A stretch of 64,000 bases of DNA from Opisthocomus hoazin (lineage: Eukaryota; Chordata; Aves; Opisthocomiformes; Opisthocomidae): the NCBI RefSeq assembly GCF_030867145.1, contig NC_134434.1:1-64000 (forward strand). Direction: 5' to 3'. The notes beneath the pieces are model-generated. The model was given only the letters and a program-made list of their open reading frames with translations, did not search any database and was not told the origin of the DNA. The position numbers were made by a program, and so were the translations under genes. Shown here piece after piece: positions 21,536-34,645 of the stretch (the first letter of the stretch is position 1; each line of letters opens with the position of its first letter).

Positions 21536-24500
21536 CCCTGAGACCCCAGTGAAGACCCCAGGACCGTAGTGAACACTCCGAAAACCCAGCAAAGACCCCG
21601 AGACCCCACTGAACACTCCAGGACACCAGTGAATTCCCTAAAACACTTGTGATACCCCAAGACACTAGTGAACACCTCAGGACCCGGGCGAAGCCCCCAG
21701 GATGCCAGCGAGTGCCCCAGGACCCCAGCGAAGCCCACAGGACCCCAGCGAGCACCCCAGAACCCCAGTGAAGGTGCTGAGACCCCAGAGAAGGCCCCTG
21801 GACCCCAGAGAAACCCCGAGAAACCAGTGTTAACCTCGAGACCCCAGTGAAGACCCCGAGAGACCAGTGAACAACCCAGGACCCAAGTGAAGGTTCTGAG
21901 ACTCCAATGAACATTCCAAGACCCCAGAGAAGGTGGTGAGCACCTGGTGATCAACCCGAGGACCCCAGTGAAGTCCCCAGGACCCCAGCGAAGCCCCAAG
22001 AACCCCAGCGAGCACGCCAGAACCCCAGCAAAGGCCCCAGGACCCCAGGGAGCACCCCAGGACAGTGGTGAAGCCCCCAGGACTGCGGTGAGGAACCTAA
22101 GACCCCGGCGAAGACCCCAGGACTGCAGCGAGAACCCCAGGACTGCAGCGAGAACCCCAGGACTGCAGCGAGAACCCCAGAATCACGGCGAACCCCCCGG
22201 ACCCCAGCAAAGCACCCCAGGACCGCGGCAAATCTCCCAGGACTGCAGCGAGCACCCCAAAATCCCAGCGAGCATCCCAGGACACCAGCAAGGCTCCCAG
22301 GACTCCAGTGAGTACTCCAGGACCCCAACAGAGCCCCCAAGATCCGCACAGAGCCCCCAAGACCCCAGCAAGCCCCCAGGACCCCAACAGAACCCCATAA
22401 ACCCAGCAAAGTCCCCAGGACACAAACAGAGCCCCCAGGACCCCAGCGAAGCCCCCAGGACCCCAGCGAAGCCCCCAGGACCCCAGCGAGTACCCCAGGA
22501 CCCCAGCGAGAACCCCACAACCGCGGCAAAGCCCCCAGGAACCCACTGAGCACCCCAAGACCCGAGCAAAGTCCCCAGGACCCCAACAGAACCTACAGGA
22601 CCCCAGCGAAGACCCCAGAACCCCAGTGAAGCCCCCAGGACCCCAGCGAGCACCCCGGGACCGCAGCAAAGCCCCAGAAACCCAGCGAGCACTCCAGGAT
22701 ACCAGCGAGCACCCCAAAACCCCAGTGAAGGTGCTGAGACCCCAGAGAATGCCCCTGGACCCCAGAGAAGACCCCAAGAAACCAGTGTTAACCTAGAGAC
22801 TCCAGTGAAGACCCCGAGAGACCAGTGAACACACCAGGACCCAAATGAAGGTTCTGAGACTCCAATGAACATCCCAAGACCCCAGAGAAGGTGGTGAGCA
22901 CCTGGTGATCAACCCGAGGACCCCAGTGAAGTCCCCAGGACCCCAGCGAAGCCCCAAGAACCCCAGCGAGCACGCCAGAACGCCAGCAAAGGCCCCAGGA
23001 CCCCAGGGAGCACCCCAGGACAGTGGCGAAGCCCCCAGGACTGTGGTGAGGAACCTAAGACCCTGGCGAAGCCCCCAGGACCCCAGCGAGCACCCCAGGA
23101 CCCCAGCAAAGCCCCCCAGGACTGCAGCGAGAACCCCAGGACTGCAGCGAGAACCCCAGAATCGCGGTGAACCCCCAGGACCCCAGCGAGCACCGCAGGA
23201 CCCTAGCAAAGCCCACAGGACCGCAGCGAGCACCCCAGGACCCAAGTGAAGGTTCTGAGACACCAATGAACATCCCGAGACCCCAGAGAAGGTGGTGAGC
23301 ACCTGGTGATCAACCGGAGGACCCCAGTGAAGTCCCCGAGACCCCAGGACCGTAGTGAACACTCCGAAACCTCAGTGAAGACCCCAGGACCGTAGTGAAC
23401 ACTCCGAAAATCCAGAGAAGCCCCCAGGACCCCAGCAAAGCCCCCAGGACCCCAGTGAGCACCCCAGGACCCCAGTGAGCACCCCAGGACCACGGTGAGG
23501 AACCTAAGACCCCGGCGAAGCCCCCAGGACACCATCGAGCACCCCAGGACTGCAGCGAGCACCCCAGGACTGCAGCGAGCACCCCAGGACCACAGCGAGT
23601 ACCCCAGGACCCCAGCAAAGCCTCCCAATACTCCAGCGAGAACCCCAGGACCCCAGCAAGCGCCCCAGGACCCCAGCAAAGCCTCCAGGACACCAGCGAG
23701 CGCCCCAGGACCCCAACCAGAACCCCAGGACCCCAACCAGAACCCCAGGACCCCAGCGAGCACCCCAGTACCCCAACAGAGCCCCCAGGACCCAAACAGA
23801 GCCCCCAAGACACCAGCGTAGCCCCCAGGACCCCAACAGATCACCCAGGACCCCAGCGAATCCCCCGGGATGCCAGCGAGAACCCCAGGACCCCAGCGAA
23901 GCCTACAGGACCCGAGCGAGCACCCCAGGACCCCAGTGAAGGTGATGAGACCCCAGAGAAGACCCCGAGAAACCAATGTTAACCTAGAGACCACAGTGAA
24001 GACCCTGAGAGACCAGTGAACACCCCAGGACCCAAGTGAAGGTTCTGAGACCCCAATGAACATCCCGAGACCCCAGAGAAGGTGGTGAGCACCTGGTGAT
24101 TACCCCTAGGACCTCAGTGAAGTCCCCAGGACCCCAGTGAAGCCCCAAGAACCCCAGCGAGCATCCCAAAACCCCAGCAAAGGCCCCAGGACCCCAGCGA
24201 ACATCTCAGGACCCCAGGGAGCACCCCAGGACAGTGGCAAAGCCCCCAGCAGCGCGACGAGGACCCTAGGACCTTGGCAAAGCCCCCAGGATACCAGCGA
24301 GCACCGCAGGACCACAGCGAGCACCCCAGGACCCCAGCAAAGTCTCCCAATACTCCAGCGAACACTCCAGGACCGCAGCGAGAACCCCAGGACCGCGGCG
24401 AAGCCCCCCAGGACCCCAGCAAAGCCTCCCAGGACTGCAGCGAGAACCCCAGGACTGCAGCGAGAACCCCAGAATCGCGGTGAACCCCCAGGACCCCAGC

Positions 24501-27500
24501 GAGCACCGCAGGAGCCCAGCAAAGCCCACAGGACCGCAGCGAGCACCCCAGGACCCAAGTGAAGGTTTTGAGACACCAATGAACATCCCGAGACCCCAGA
24601 GAAGGTGGTGAGCACCTGGTGATCAACCCGAGGACCCCAGTGAAGTCCGCGAGACCCCAGGACTGTAGTGAACACTCCAAAACTTCAGTGAAGACCCCAG
24701 GACCGTAGTGAACACTCCGAAACCTCAGTGAAGACCCCAGGACCGTAGTGAACACTCCGAAAATCCAGAGAAGCCCCCAGGACCCCAGCGAAGCCCCCAG
24801 GACCCCAGTGAGCACCCTAGGAAAGCGGTGAGGAACCTAAGACCCCGGCGAAGCCCCCAGGACTGCAGCGAGCACCCCAGGACTGCAGCGAGCACCCCAG
24901 GACTGCAGCGAGCACCCCAGGACCCCAGCAAAGCCTCCCAATACTCCAGCGAGAACCCCAGGACCCCAGCAAGCGCCCCAGGACCCCAGCAAAGCCTCCA
25001 GGACACCAGCGAGCACCCCAGGAACCCAGCGAGCGCCCCAGGACCCCAACCAGAACCCCAGGACCCCAACCAGAACCCCAGGACCCCAGCGAGCACCCCA
25101 GTACCCCAACAGAGCCCCCAGGACCCAAACAGAGCCCCCAAGACACCAGCGTAGCCCCCAGGACCCCAACAGATCACCCAGGACCCCAGCGAAGTCCCCG
25201 GGATGCCAGCGAGAACCCCAGGACCCCAGCGAAGCCTACAGGACCCCAGCGAGCAACACAGGACCCCAGTGAAGGTGATGAGACCCCAGAGAAGACCCCG
25301 AGAAACCAATGTTAACCTAGAGACCACAGTGAAGACCCTGAGAGACCAGTGAACACCCCAGGACCCAAGTGAAGGTTCTGAGACCCCAATGAACATCCCG
25401 AGACCCCAGAGAAGGTGGTGAGCACCTAGTGATCAACCTGAGGACACCAGTGAAGTCCCTGAGACCCCAGTGAAGACCCCAGGACCGTAGTGAACACTCC
25501 GAAAACCCAGCAAAGACCCCGAGACCCCACTGAACACTCCAGGACACCAGTGAATTCCCTAAAACACTTGTGATACCCCAAGACACTAGTGAACACCTCA
25601 GGACCCGGGCGAAGCCCCCAGGATGCCAGCAAGTGCCCCAGGACCCCAGCGAAGCCCACAGGACCCCAGCGAGCACCCCAGAACCCCAGTGAAGGTGCTG
25701 AGACCCCAGAGAAGGCCCCTGGACCCCAGAGAAACCCCGAGAAACCAGTGTTAACCTCGAGACCCCAGTGAAGACCCCGAGAGACCAGTGAACAACCCAG
25801 GACCCAAGTGAAGGTTCTGAGACTCCAATGAACATCCCAAGACCCCAGAGAAGGTGGTGAGCACCTGGTGATCAACCCGAGGACCCCAGTGAAGTCCCCA
25901 GGACCCCAGCGAAGCCCCAAGAACCCCAGCGAGCACGCCAGAACCCCAGCAAAGGCCCCAGGACCCCAGGGAGCACCCCAGGACAGTGGTGAAGCCCCCA
26001 GGACTGCGGTGAGGAACCTAAGACCCCGGCGAAGACCCCAGGACCCCAGCGAGCACCCCAGGACCCCAGCAAAGGCCCCCAGGACTGCAGCGAGAACCCC
26101 AGGACTGCAGCGAGAACCCCAGGACTGCAGCGAGAACCCCAGAATCACGGCGAACCCCCCGGACCCCAGCAAAGCACCCCAGGACCGCGGCAAATCTCCC
26201 AGGACTGCAGCGAGCACCCCAAAATCCCAGCGAGCATCCCAGGACACCAGCAAGGCTCCCAGGACTCCAGTGAGTACTCCAGGACCCCAACAGAGCCCCC
26301 AAGATCCGCACAGAGCCCCCAAGACCCCAGCAAGCCCCCAGGACCCCAACAGAACCCCATAAACCCAGCAAAGCCCCCAGGACCCCAGCGAAGCCCCCAG
26401 GACCCCAGCGAGTACCCCAGGACCCCAGCGAGAACCCCACAACCGCGGCAAAGCCCCCAGGAACCCACTGAGCACCCCAAGACCCGAGCAAAGTCCCCAG
26501 GACCCCAACAGAACCTACAGGACCCCAGCGAAGACCCCAGAACCCCAGTGAAGCCCCCAGGACCCCAGCGAGCACCCCAGGACCGCAGCAAAGCCCCAGA
26601 AACCCAGCGAGCACTCCAGGATACCAGCGAGCACCCCAAAACCCCAGTGAAGGTGCTGAGACGCCAGAGAATGCCCCTGGACCCCAGAGAAGACCCCAAG
26701 AAACCAGTGTTAACCTAGAGACTCCAGTGAAGACCCCGAGAGACCAGTGAACACACCAGGACCCAAGTGAAGGTTCTGAGACTCCAATGAACATCCCAAG
26801 ACCCCAGAGAAGGTGGTGAGCACCTGGTGATCAACCCGAGGACCCCAGTGAAGTCCCCAGGACCCCAGCGAAGCCCCAAGAACCCCAGCGAGCACGCCAG
26901 AACGCCAGCAAAGGCCCCAGGACCCCAGGGAGCACCCCAGGACAGTGGCGAAGCCCCCAGGACTGTGGTGAGGAACCTAAGACCCTGGCGAAGCCCCCAG
27001 GACCCCAGCGAGCACCCCAGGACCCCAGCAAAGCCCCCCAGGACTGCAGCGAGAACCCCAGGACTGCAGCGAGAACCCCAGAATCGCGGTGAACCCCCAG
27101 GACCCCAGCGAGCACCGCAGGAGCCCAGCAAAGCCCACAGGACCGCAGCGAGCACCCCAGGACCCAAGTGAAGGTTTTGAGACACCAATGAACATCCCGA
27201 GACCCCAGAGAAGGTGGTGAGCACCTGGTGATCAACCCGAGGACCCCAGTGAAGTCCGCGAGACCCCAGGACTGTAGTGAACACTCCAAAACTTCAGTGA
27301 AGACCCCAGGACAGTAGTGAACAATCCGAAACCTCAGTGAAGACCCCAGGACCGTAGTGAACACTCCGAAAATCCAGAGAAGCCCCCAGGACCCAGCGAA
27401 GCCCCCAGGACCCCAGAGAGCACCCCAGGACCCCAGTGAGCACCCTAGGAAAGCGGTGAGGAACCTAAGACCCCGGCGAAGCCCCCAGGACACCATCGAG

Positions 27501-28056
27501 CACCCCAGGACTGCAGCGAGCACCCCAGGACTGCAGCGAGCACCCCAGGACCTCAGCGAGTACCCCAGGACCCCAGCAAAGCCTCCCAATACTCCAGCGA
27601 GAACCCCAGGACCCCAGCAAGCGCCCCAGGACCCCAGCAAAGCCTCCAGGACACCAGCGAGCGCCCCAGGAACCCAGCGAGCGCCCCAGGACCCCAACCA
27701 GAACCCCAGGACCCCAACCAGAACCCCAGGACCCCAGCGAGCACCCCAGTACCCCAACAGAGCCCCCAGGACCCAAACAGAGCCCCCAAGACACCAGCGT
27801 AGCCCCCAGGACCCCAACAGATCACCCAGGACCCCAGCGAATCCCCCGGGATGCCAGCGAGAACCCCAGGACCCCAGCGAAGCCTACAGGACCCCAGCGA
27901 GCACCCCAGGACCCCAGTGAAGGTGATGAGACCCCAGAGAAGACCCCGAGAAACCAATGTTAACCTAGAGACCACAGTGAAGACCCTGAGAGACCAGTGA
28001 ACACCCCAGGACCCAAGTGAAGGTTCTGAGACCCCAATGAACATCCCGAGACCCCA
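21488..28056. repeat. Higher-order repeat copy 1 (6,569 bp)
   Basis: Defined from one CACCTAGTGATCAACC hinge to the third following one. Internal hinge spacing alternates 3.92 and 2.65 kb, so the unit is composite. It differs from copy 2 by one 20-bp unit in net length (6,569 versus 6,589). Confidence 0.8.
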
Positions 28057-31000
28057 GAGAAGGTGGTGAGCACCTAGTGATCAACCTGAGGACACCAGTG
28101 AAGTCCCTGAGACCCCAGTGAAGACCCCAGGACCGTAGTGAACACTCCGAAAACCCAGCAAAGACCCCGAGACCCCACTGAACACTCCAGGACACCAGTG
28201 AATTCCCTAAAACACTTGTGATACCCCAAGACACTAGTGAACACCTCAGGACCCGGGCGAAGCCCCCAGGATGCCAGCGAGTGCCCCAGGACCCCAGCGA
28301 AGCCCACAGGACCCCAGCGAGCACCCCAGAACCCCAGTGAAGGTGCTGAGACCCCAGAGAAGGCCCCTGGACCCCAGAGAAACCCCGAGAAACCAGTGTT
28401 AACCTCGAGACCCCAGTGAAGACCCCGAGAGACCAGTGAACAACCCAGGACCCAAGTGAAGGTTCTGAGACTCCAATGAACATTCCAAGACCCCAGAGAA
28501 GGTGGTGAGCACCTGGTGATCAACCCGAGGACCCCAGTGAAGTCCCCAGGACCCCAGCGAAGCCCCAAGAACCCCAGCGAGCACGCCAGAACCCCAGCAA
28601 AGGCCCCAGGACCCCAGGGAGCACCCCAGGACAGTGGTGAAGCCCCCAGGACTGCGGTGAGGAACCTAAGACCCCGGCGAAGACCCCAGGACCCCAGCGA
28701 GAACCCCAGGACTGCAGCGAGAACCCCAGGACTGCAGCGAGAACCCCAGGACTGCAGCGAGAACCCCAGAATCACGGCGAACCCCCCGGACCCCAGCAAA
28801 GCACCCCAGGACCGCGGCAAATCTCCCAGGACTGCAGCGAGCACCCCAAAATCCCAGCGAGCATCCCAGGACACCAGCAAGGCTCCCAGGACTCCAGTGA
28901 GTACTCCAGGACCCCAACAGAGCCCCCAAGATCCGCACAGAGCCCCCAAGACCCCAGCAAGCCCCCAGGACCCCAACAGAACCCCATAAACCCAGCAAAG
29001 TCCCCAGGACACAAACAGAGCCCCCAGGACCCCAGCGAAGCCCCCAGGACCCCAGCGAAGCCCCCAGGACCCCAGCGAGTACCCCAGGACCCCAGCGAGA
29101 ACCCCACAACCGCGGCAAAGCCCCCAGGAACCCACTGAGCACCCCAAGACCCGAGCAAAGTCCCCAGGACCCCAACAGAACCTACAGGACCCCAGCGAAG
29201 ACCCCAGAACCCCAGTGAAGCCCCCAGGACCCCAGCGAGCACCCCGGGACCGCAGCAAAGCCCCAGAAACCCAGCGAGCACTCCAGGATACCAGCGAGCA
29301 CCCCAAAACCCCAGTGAAGGTGCTGAGACCCCAGAGAATGCCCCTGGACCCCAGAGAAGACCCCAAGAAACCAGTGTTAACCTAGAGACTCCAGTGAAGA
29401 CCCCGAGAGACCAGTGAACACACCAGGACCCAAATGAAGGTTCTGAGACTCCAATGAACATCCCAAGACCCCAGAGAAGGTGGTGAGCACCTGGTGATCA
29501 ACCCGAGGACCCCAGTGAAGTCCCCAGGACCCCAGCGAAGCCCCAAGAACCCCAGCGAGCACGCCAGAACGCCAGCAAAGGCCCCAGGACCCCAGGGAGC
29601 ACCCCAGGACAGTGGCGAAGCCCCCAGGACTGTGGTGAGGAACCTAAGACCCTGGCGAAGCCCCCAGGACCCCAGCGAGCACCCCAGGACCCCAGCAAAG
29701 CCCCCCAGGACTGCAGCGAGAACCCCAGGACTGCAGCGAGAACCCCAGAATCGCGGTGAACCCCCAGGACCCCAGCGAGCACCGCAGGACCCTAGCAAAG
29801 CCCACAGGACCGCAGCGAGCACCCCAGGACCCAAGTGAAGGTTCTGAGACACCAATGAACATCCCGAGACCCCAGAGAAGGTGGTGAGCACCTGGTGATC
29901 AACCGGAGGACCCCAGTGAAGTCCCCGAGACCCCAGGACCGTAGTGAACACTCCGAAACCTCAGTGAAGACCCCAGGACCGTAGTGAACACTCCGAAAAT
30001 CCAGAGAAGCCCCCAGGACCCCAGCAAAGCCCCCAGGACCCCAGTGAGCACCCCAGGACCCCAGTGAGCACCCCAGGACCACGGTGAGGAACCTAAGACC
30101 CCGGCGAAGCCCCCAGGACACCATCGAGCACCCCAGGACTGCAGCGAGCACCCCAGGACTGCAGCGAGCACCCCAGGACCACAGCGAGTACCCCAGGACC
30201 CCAGCAAAGCCTCCCAATACTCCAGCGAGAACCCCAGGACCCCAGCAAGCGCCCCAGGACCCCAGCAAAGCCTCCAGGACACCAGCGAGCGCCCCAGGAC
30301 CCCAACCAGAACCCCAGGACCCCAACCAGAACCCCAGGACCCCAGCGAGCACCCCAGTACCCCAACAGAGCCCCCAGGACCCAAACAGAGCCCCCAAGAC
30401 ACCAGCGTAGCCCCCAGGACCCCAACAGATCACCCAGGACCCCAGCGAATCCCCCGGGATGCCAGCGAGAACCCCAGGACCCCAGCGAAGCCTACAGGAC
30501 CCCAGCGAGCACCCCAGGACCCCAGTGAAGGTGATGAGACCCCAGAGAAGACCCCGAGAAACCAATGTTAACCTAGAGACCACAGTGAAGACCCTGAGAG
30601 ACCAGTGAACACCCCAGGACCCAAGTGAAGGTTCTGAGACCCCAATGAACATCCCGAGACCCCAGAGAAGGTGGTGAGCACCTGGTGATTACCCCTAGGA
30701 CCTCAGTGAAGTCCCCAGGACCCCAGTGAAGCCCCAAGAACCCCAGCGAGCATCCCAAAACCCCAGCAAAGGCCCCAGGACCCCAGCGAACATCTCAGGA
30801 CCCCAGGGAGCACCCCAGGACAGTGGCAAAGCCCCCAGCAGCGCGACGAGGACCCTAGGACCTTGGCAAAGCCCCCAGGATACCAGCGAGCACCGCAGGA
30901 CCACAGCGAGCACCCCAGGACCCCAGCAAAGTCTCCCAATACTCCAGCGAACACTCCAGGACCGCAGCGAGAACCCCAGGACCGCGGCGAAGCCCCCCAG

Positions 31001-34000
31001 GACCCCAGCAAAGCCTCCCAGGACTGCAGCGAGAACCCCAGGACTGCAGCGAGAACCCCAGAATCGCGGTGAACCCCCAGGACCCCAGCGAGCACCGCAG
31101 GAGCCCAGCAAAGCCCACAGGACCGCAGCGAGCACCCCAGGACCCAAGTGAAGGTTTTGAGACACCAATGAACATCCCGAGACCCCAGAGAAGGTGGTGA
31201 GCACCTGGTGATCAACCCGAGGACCCCAGTGAAGTCCGCGAGACCCCAGGACTGTAGTGAACACTCCAAAACTTCAGTGAAGACCCCAGGACCGTAGTGA
31301 ACACTCCGAAACCTCAGTGAAGACCCCAGGACCGTAGTGAACACTCCGAAAATCCAGAGAAGCCCCCAGGACCCCAGCGAAGCCCCCAGGACCCCAGTGA
31401 GCACCCTAGGAAAGCGGTGAGGAACCTAAGACCCCGGCGAAGCCCCCAGGACTGCAGCGAGCACCCCAGGACTGCAGCGAGCACCCCAGGACTGCAGCGA
31501 GCACCCCAGGACCCCAGCAAAGCCTCCCAATACTCCAGCGAGAACCCCAGGACCCCAGCAAGCGCCCCAGGACCCCAGCAAAGCCTCCAGGACACCAGCG
31601 AGCACCCCAGGAACCCAGCGAGCGCCCCAGGACCCCAACCAGAACCCCAGGACCCCAACCAGAACCCCAGGACCCCAGCGAGCACCCCAGTACCCCAACA
31701 GAGCCCCCAGGACCCAAACAGAGCCCCCAAGACACCAGCGTAGCCCCCAGGACCCCAACAGATCACCCAGGACCCCAGCGAAGTCCCCGGGATGCCAGCG
31801 AGAACCCCAGGACCCCAGCGAAGCCTACAGGACCCCAGCGAGCAACACAGGACCCCAGTGAAGGTGATGAGACCCCAGAGAAGACCCCGAGAAACCAATG
31901 TTAACCTAGAGACCACAGTGAAGACCCTGAGAGACCAGTGAACACCCCAGGACCCAAGTGAAGGTTCTGAGACCCCAATGAACATCCCGAGACCCCAGAG
32001 AAGGTGGTGAGCACCTAGTGATCAACCTGAGGACACCAGTGAAGTCCCTGAGACCCCAGTGAAGACCCCAGGACCGTAGTGAACACTCCGAAAACCCAGC
32101 AAAGACCCCGAGACCCCACTGAACACTCCAGGACACCAGTGAATTCCCTAAAACACTTGTGATACCCCAAGACACTAGTGAACACCTCAGGACCCGGGCG
32201 AAGCCCCCAGGATGCCAGCAAGTGCCCCAGGACCCCAGCGAAGCCCACAGGACCCCAGCGAGCACCCCAGAACCCCAGTGAAGGTGCTGAGACCCCAGAG
32301 AAGGCCCCTGGACCCCAGAGAAACCCCGAGAAACCAGTGTTAACCTCGAGACCCCAGTGAAGACCCCGAGAGACCAGTGAACAACCCAGGACCCAAGTGA
32401 AGGTTCTGAGACTCCAATGAACATCCCAAGACCCCAGAGAAGGTGGTGAGCACCTGGTGATCAACCCGAGGACCCCAGTGAAGTCCCCAGGACCCCAGCG
32501 AAGCCCCAAGAACCCCAGCGAGCACGCCAGAACCCCAGCAAAGGCCCCAGGACCCCAGGGAGCACCCCAGGACAGTGGTGAAGCCCCCAGGACTGCGGTG
32601 AGGAACCTAAGACCCCGGCGAAGACCCCAGGACCCCAGCGAGCACCCCAGGACCCCAGCAAAGGCCCCCAGGACTGCAGCGAGAACCCCAGGACTGCAGC
32701 GAGAACCCCAGGACTGCAGCGAGAACCCCAGAATCACGGCGAACCCCCCGGACCCCAGCAAAGCACCCCAGGACCGCGGCAAATCTCCCAGGACTGCAGC
32801 GAGCACCCCAAAATCCCAGCGAGCATCCCAGGACACCAGCAAGGCTCCCAGGACTCCAGTGAGTACTCCAGGACCCCAACAGAGCCCCCAAGATCCGCAC
32901 AGAGCCCCCAAGACCCCAGCAAGCCCCCAGGACCCCAACAGAACCCCATAAACCCAGCAAAGCCCCCAGGACCCCAGCGAAGCCCCCAGGACCCCAGCGA
33001 GTACCCCAGGACCCCAGCGAGAACCCCACAACCGCGGCAAAGCCCCCAGGAACCCACTGAGCACCCCAAGACCCGAGCAAAGTCCCCAGGACCCCAACAG
33101 AACCTACAGGACCCCAGCGAAGACCCCAGAACCCCAGTGAAGCCCCCAGGACCCCAGCGAGCACCCCAGGACCGCAGCAAAGCCCCAGAAACCCAGCGAG
33201 CACTCCAGGATACCAGCGAGCACCCCAAAACCCCAGTGAAGGTGCTGAGACGCCAGAGAATGCCCCTGGACCCCAGAGAAGACCCCAAGAAACCAGTGTT
33301 AACCTAGAGACTCCAGTGAAGACCCCGAGAGACCAGTGAACACACCAGGACCCAAGTGAAGGTTCTGAGACTCCAATGAACATCCCAAGACCCCAGAGAA
33401 GGTGGTGAGCACCTGGTGATCAACCCGAGGACCCCAGTGAAGTCCCCAGGACCCCAGCGAAGCCCCAAGAACCCCAGCGAGCACGCCAGAACGCCAGCAA
33501 AGGCCCCAGGACCCCAGGGAGCACCCCAGGACAGTGGCGAAGCCCCCAGGACTGTGGTGAGGAACCTAAGACCCTGGCGAAGCCCCCAGGACCCCAGCGA
33601 GCACCCCAGGACCCCAGCAAAGCCCCCCAGGACTGCAGCGAGAACCCCAGGACTGCAGCGAGAACCCCAGAATCGCGGTGAACCCCCAGGACCCCAGCGA
33701 GCACCGCAGGAGCCCAGCAAAGCCCACAGGACCGCAGCGAGCACCCCAGGACCCAAGTGAAGGTTTTGAGACACCAATGAACATCCCGAGACCCCAGAGA
33801 AGGTGGTGAGCACCTGGTGATCAACCCGAGGACCCCAGTGAAGTCCGCGAGACCCCAGGACTGTAGTGAACACTCCAAAACTTCAGTGAAGACCCCAGGA
33901 CAGTAGTGAACAATCCGAAACCTCAGTGAAGACCCCAGGACCGTAGTGAACACTCCGAAAATCCAGAGAAGCCCCCAGGACCCAGCGAAGCCCCCAGGAC

Positions 34001-34645
34001 CCCAGAGAGCACCCCAGGACCCCAGTGAGCACCCTAGGAAAGCGGTGAGGAACCTAAGACCCCGGCGAAGCCCCCAGGACACCATCGAGCACCCCAGGAC
34101 TGCAGCGAGCACCCCAGGACTGCAGCGAGCACCCCAGGACCTCAGCGAGTACCCCAGGACCCCAGCAAAGCCTCCCAATACTCCAGCGAGAACCCCAGGA
34201 CCCCAGCAAGCGCCCCAGGACCCCAGCAAAGCCTCCAGGACACCAGCGAGCGCCCCAGGAACCCAGCGAGCGCCCCAGGACCCCAACCAGAACCCCAGGA
34301 CCCCAACCAGAACCCCAGGACCCCAGCGAGCACCCCAGTACCCCAACAGAGCCCCCAGGACCCAAACAGAGCCCCCAAGACACCAGCGTAGCCCCCAGGA
34401 CCCCAACAGATCACCCAGGACCCCAGCGAATCCCCCGGGATGCCAGCGAGAACCCCAGGACCCCAGCGAAGCCTACAGGACCCCAGCGAGCACCCCAGGA
34501 CCCCAGTGAAGGTGATGAGACCCCAGAGAAGACCCCGAGAAACCAATGTTAACCTAGAGACCACAGTGAAGACCCTGAGAGACCAGTGAACACCCCAGGA
34601 CCCAAGTGAAGGTTCTGAGACCCCAATGAACATCCCGAGACCCCA
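28057..34645. repeat. Higher-order repeat copy 2 (6,589 bp)
   Basis: Aligned with copy 3 at a constant 6,589-bp offset over most of its length. Frames in the two are identical residue by residue, for example the 233-codon minus-strand frame ending at 30,703 and its counterpart at 37,292. Near identity implies very recent copying, gene conversion or an assembly effect. Confidence 0.8.
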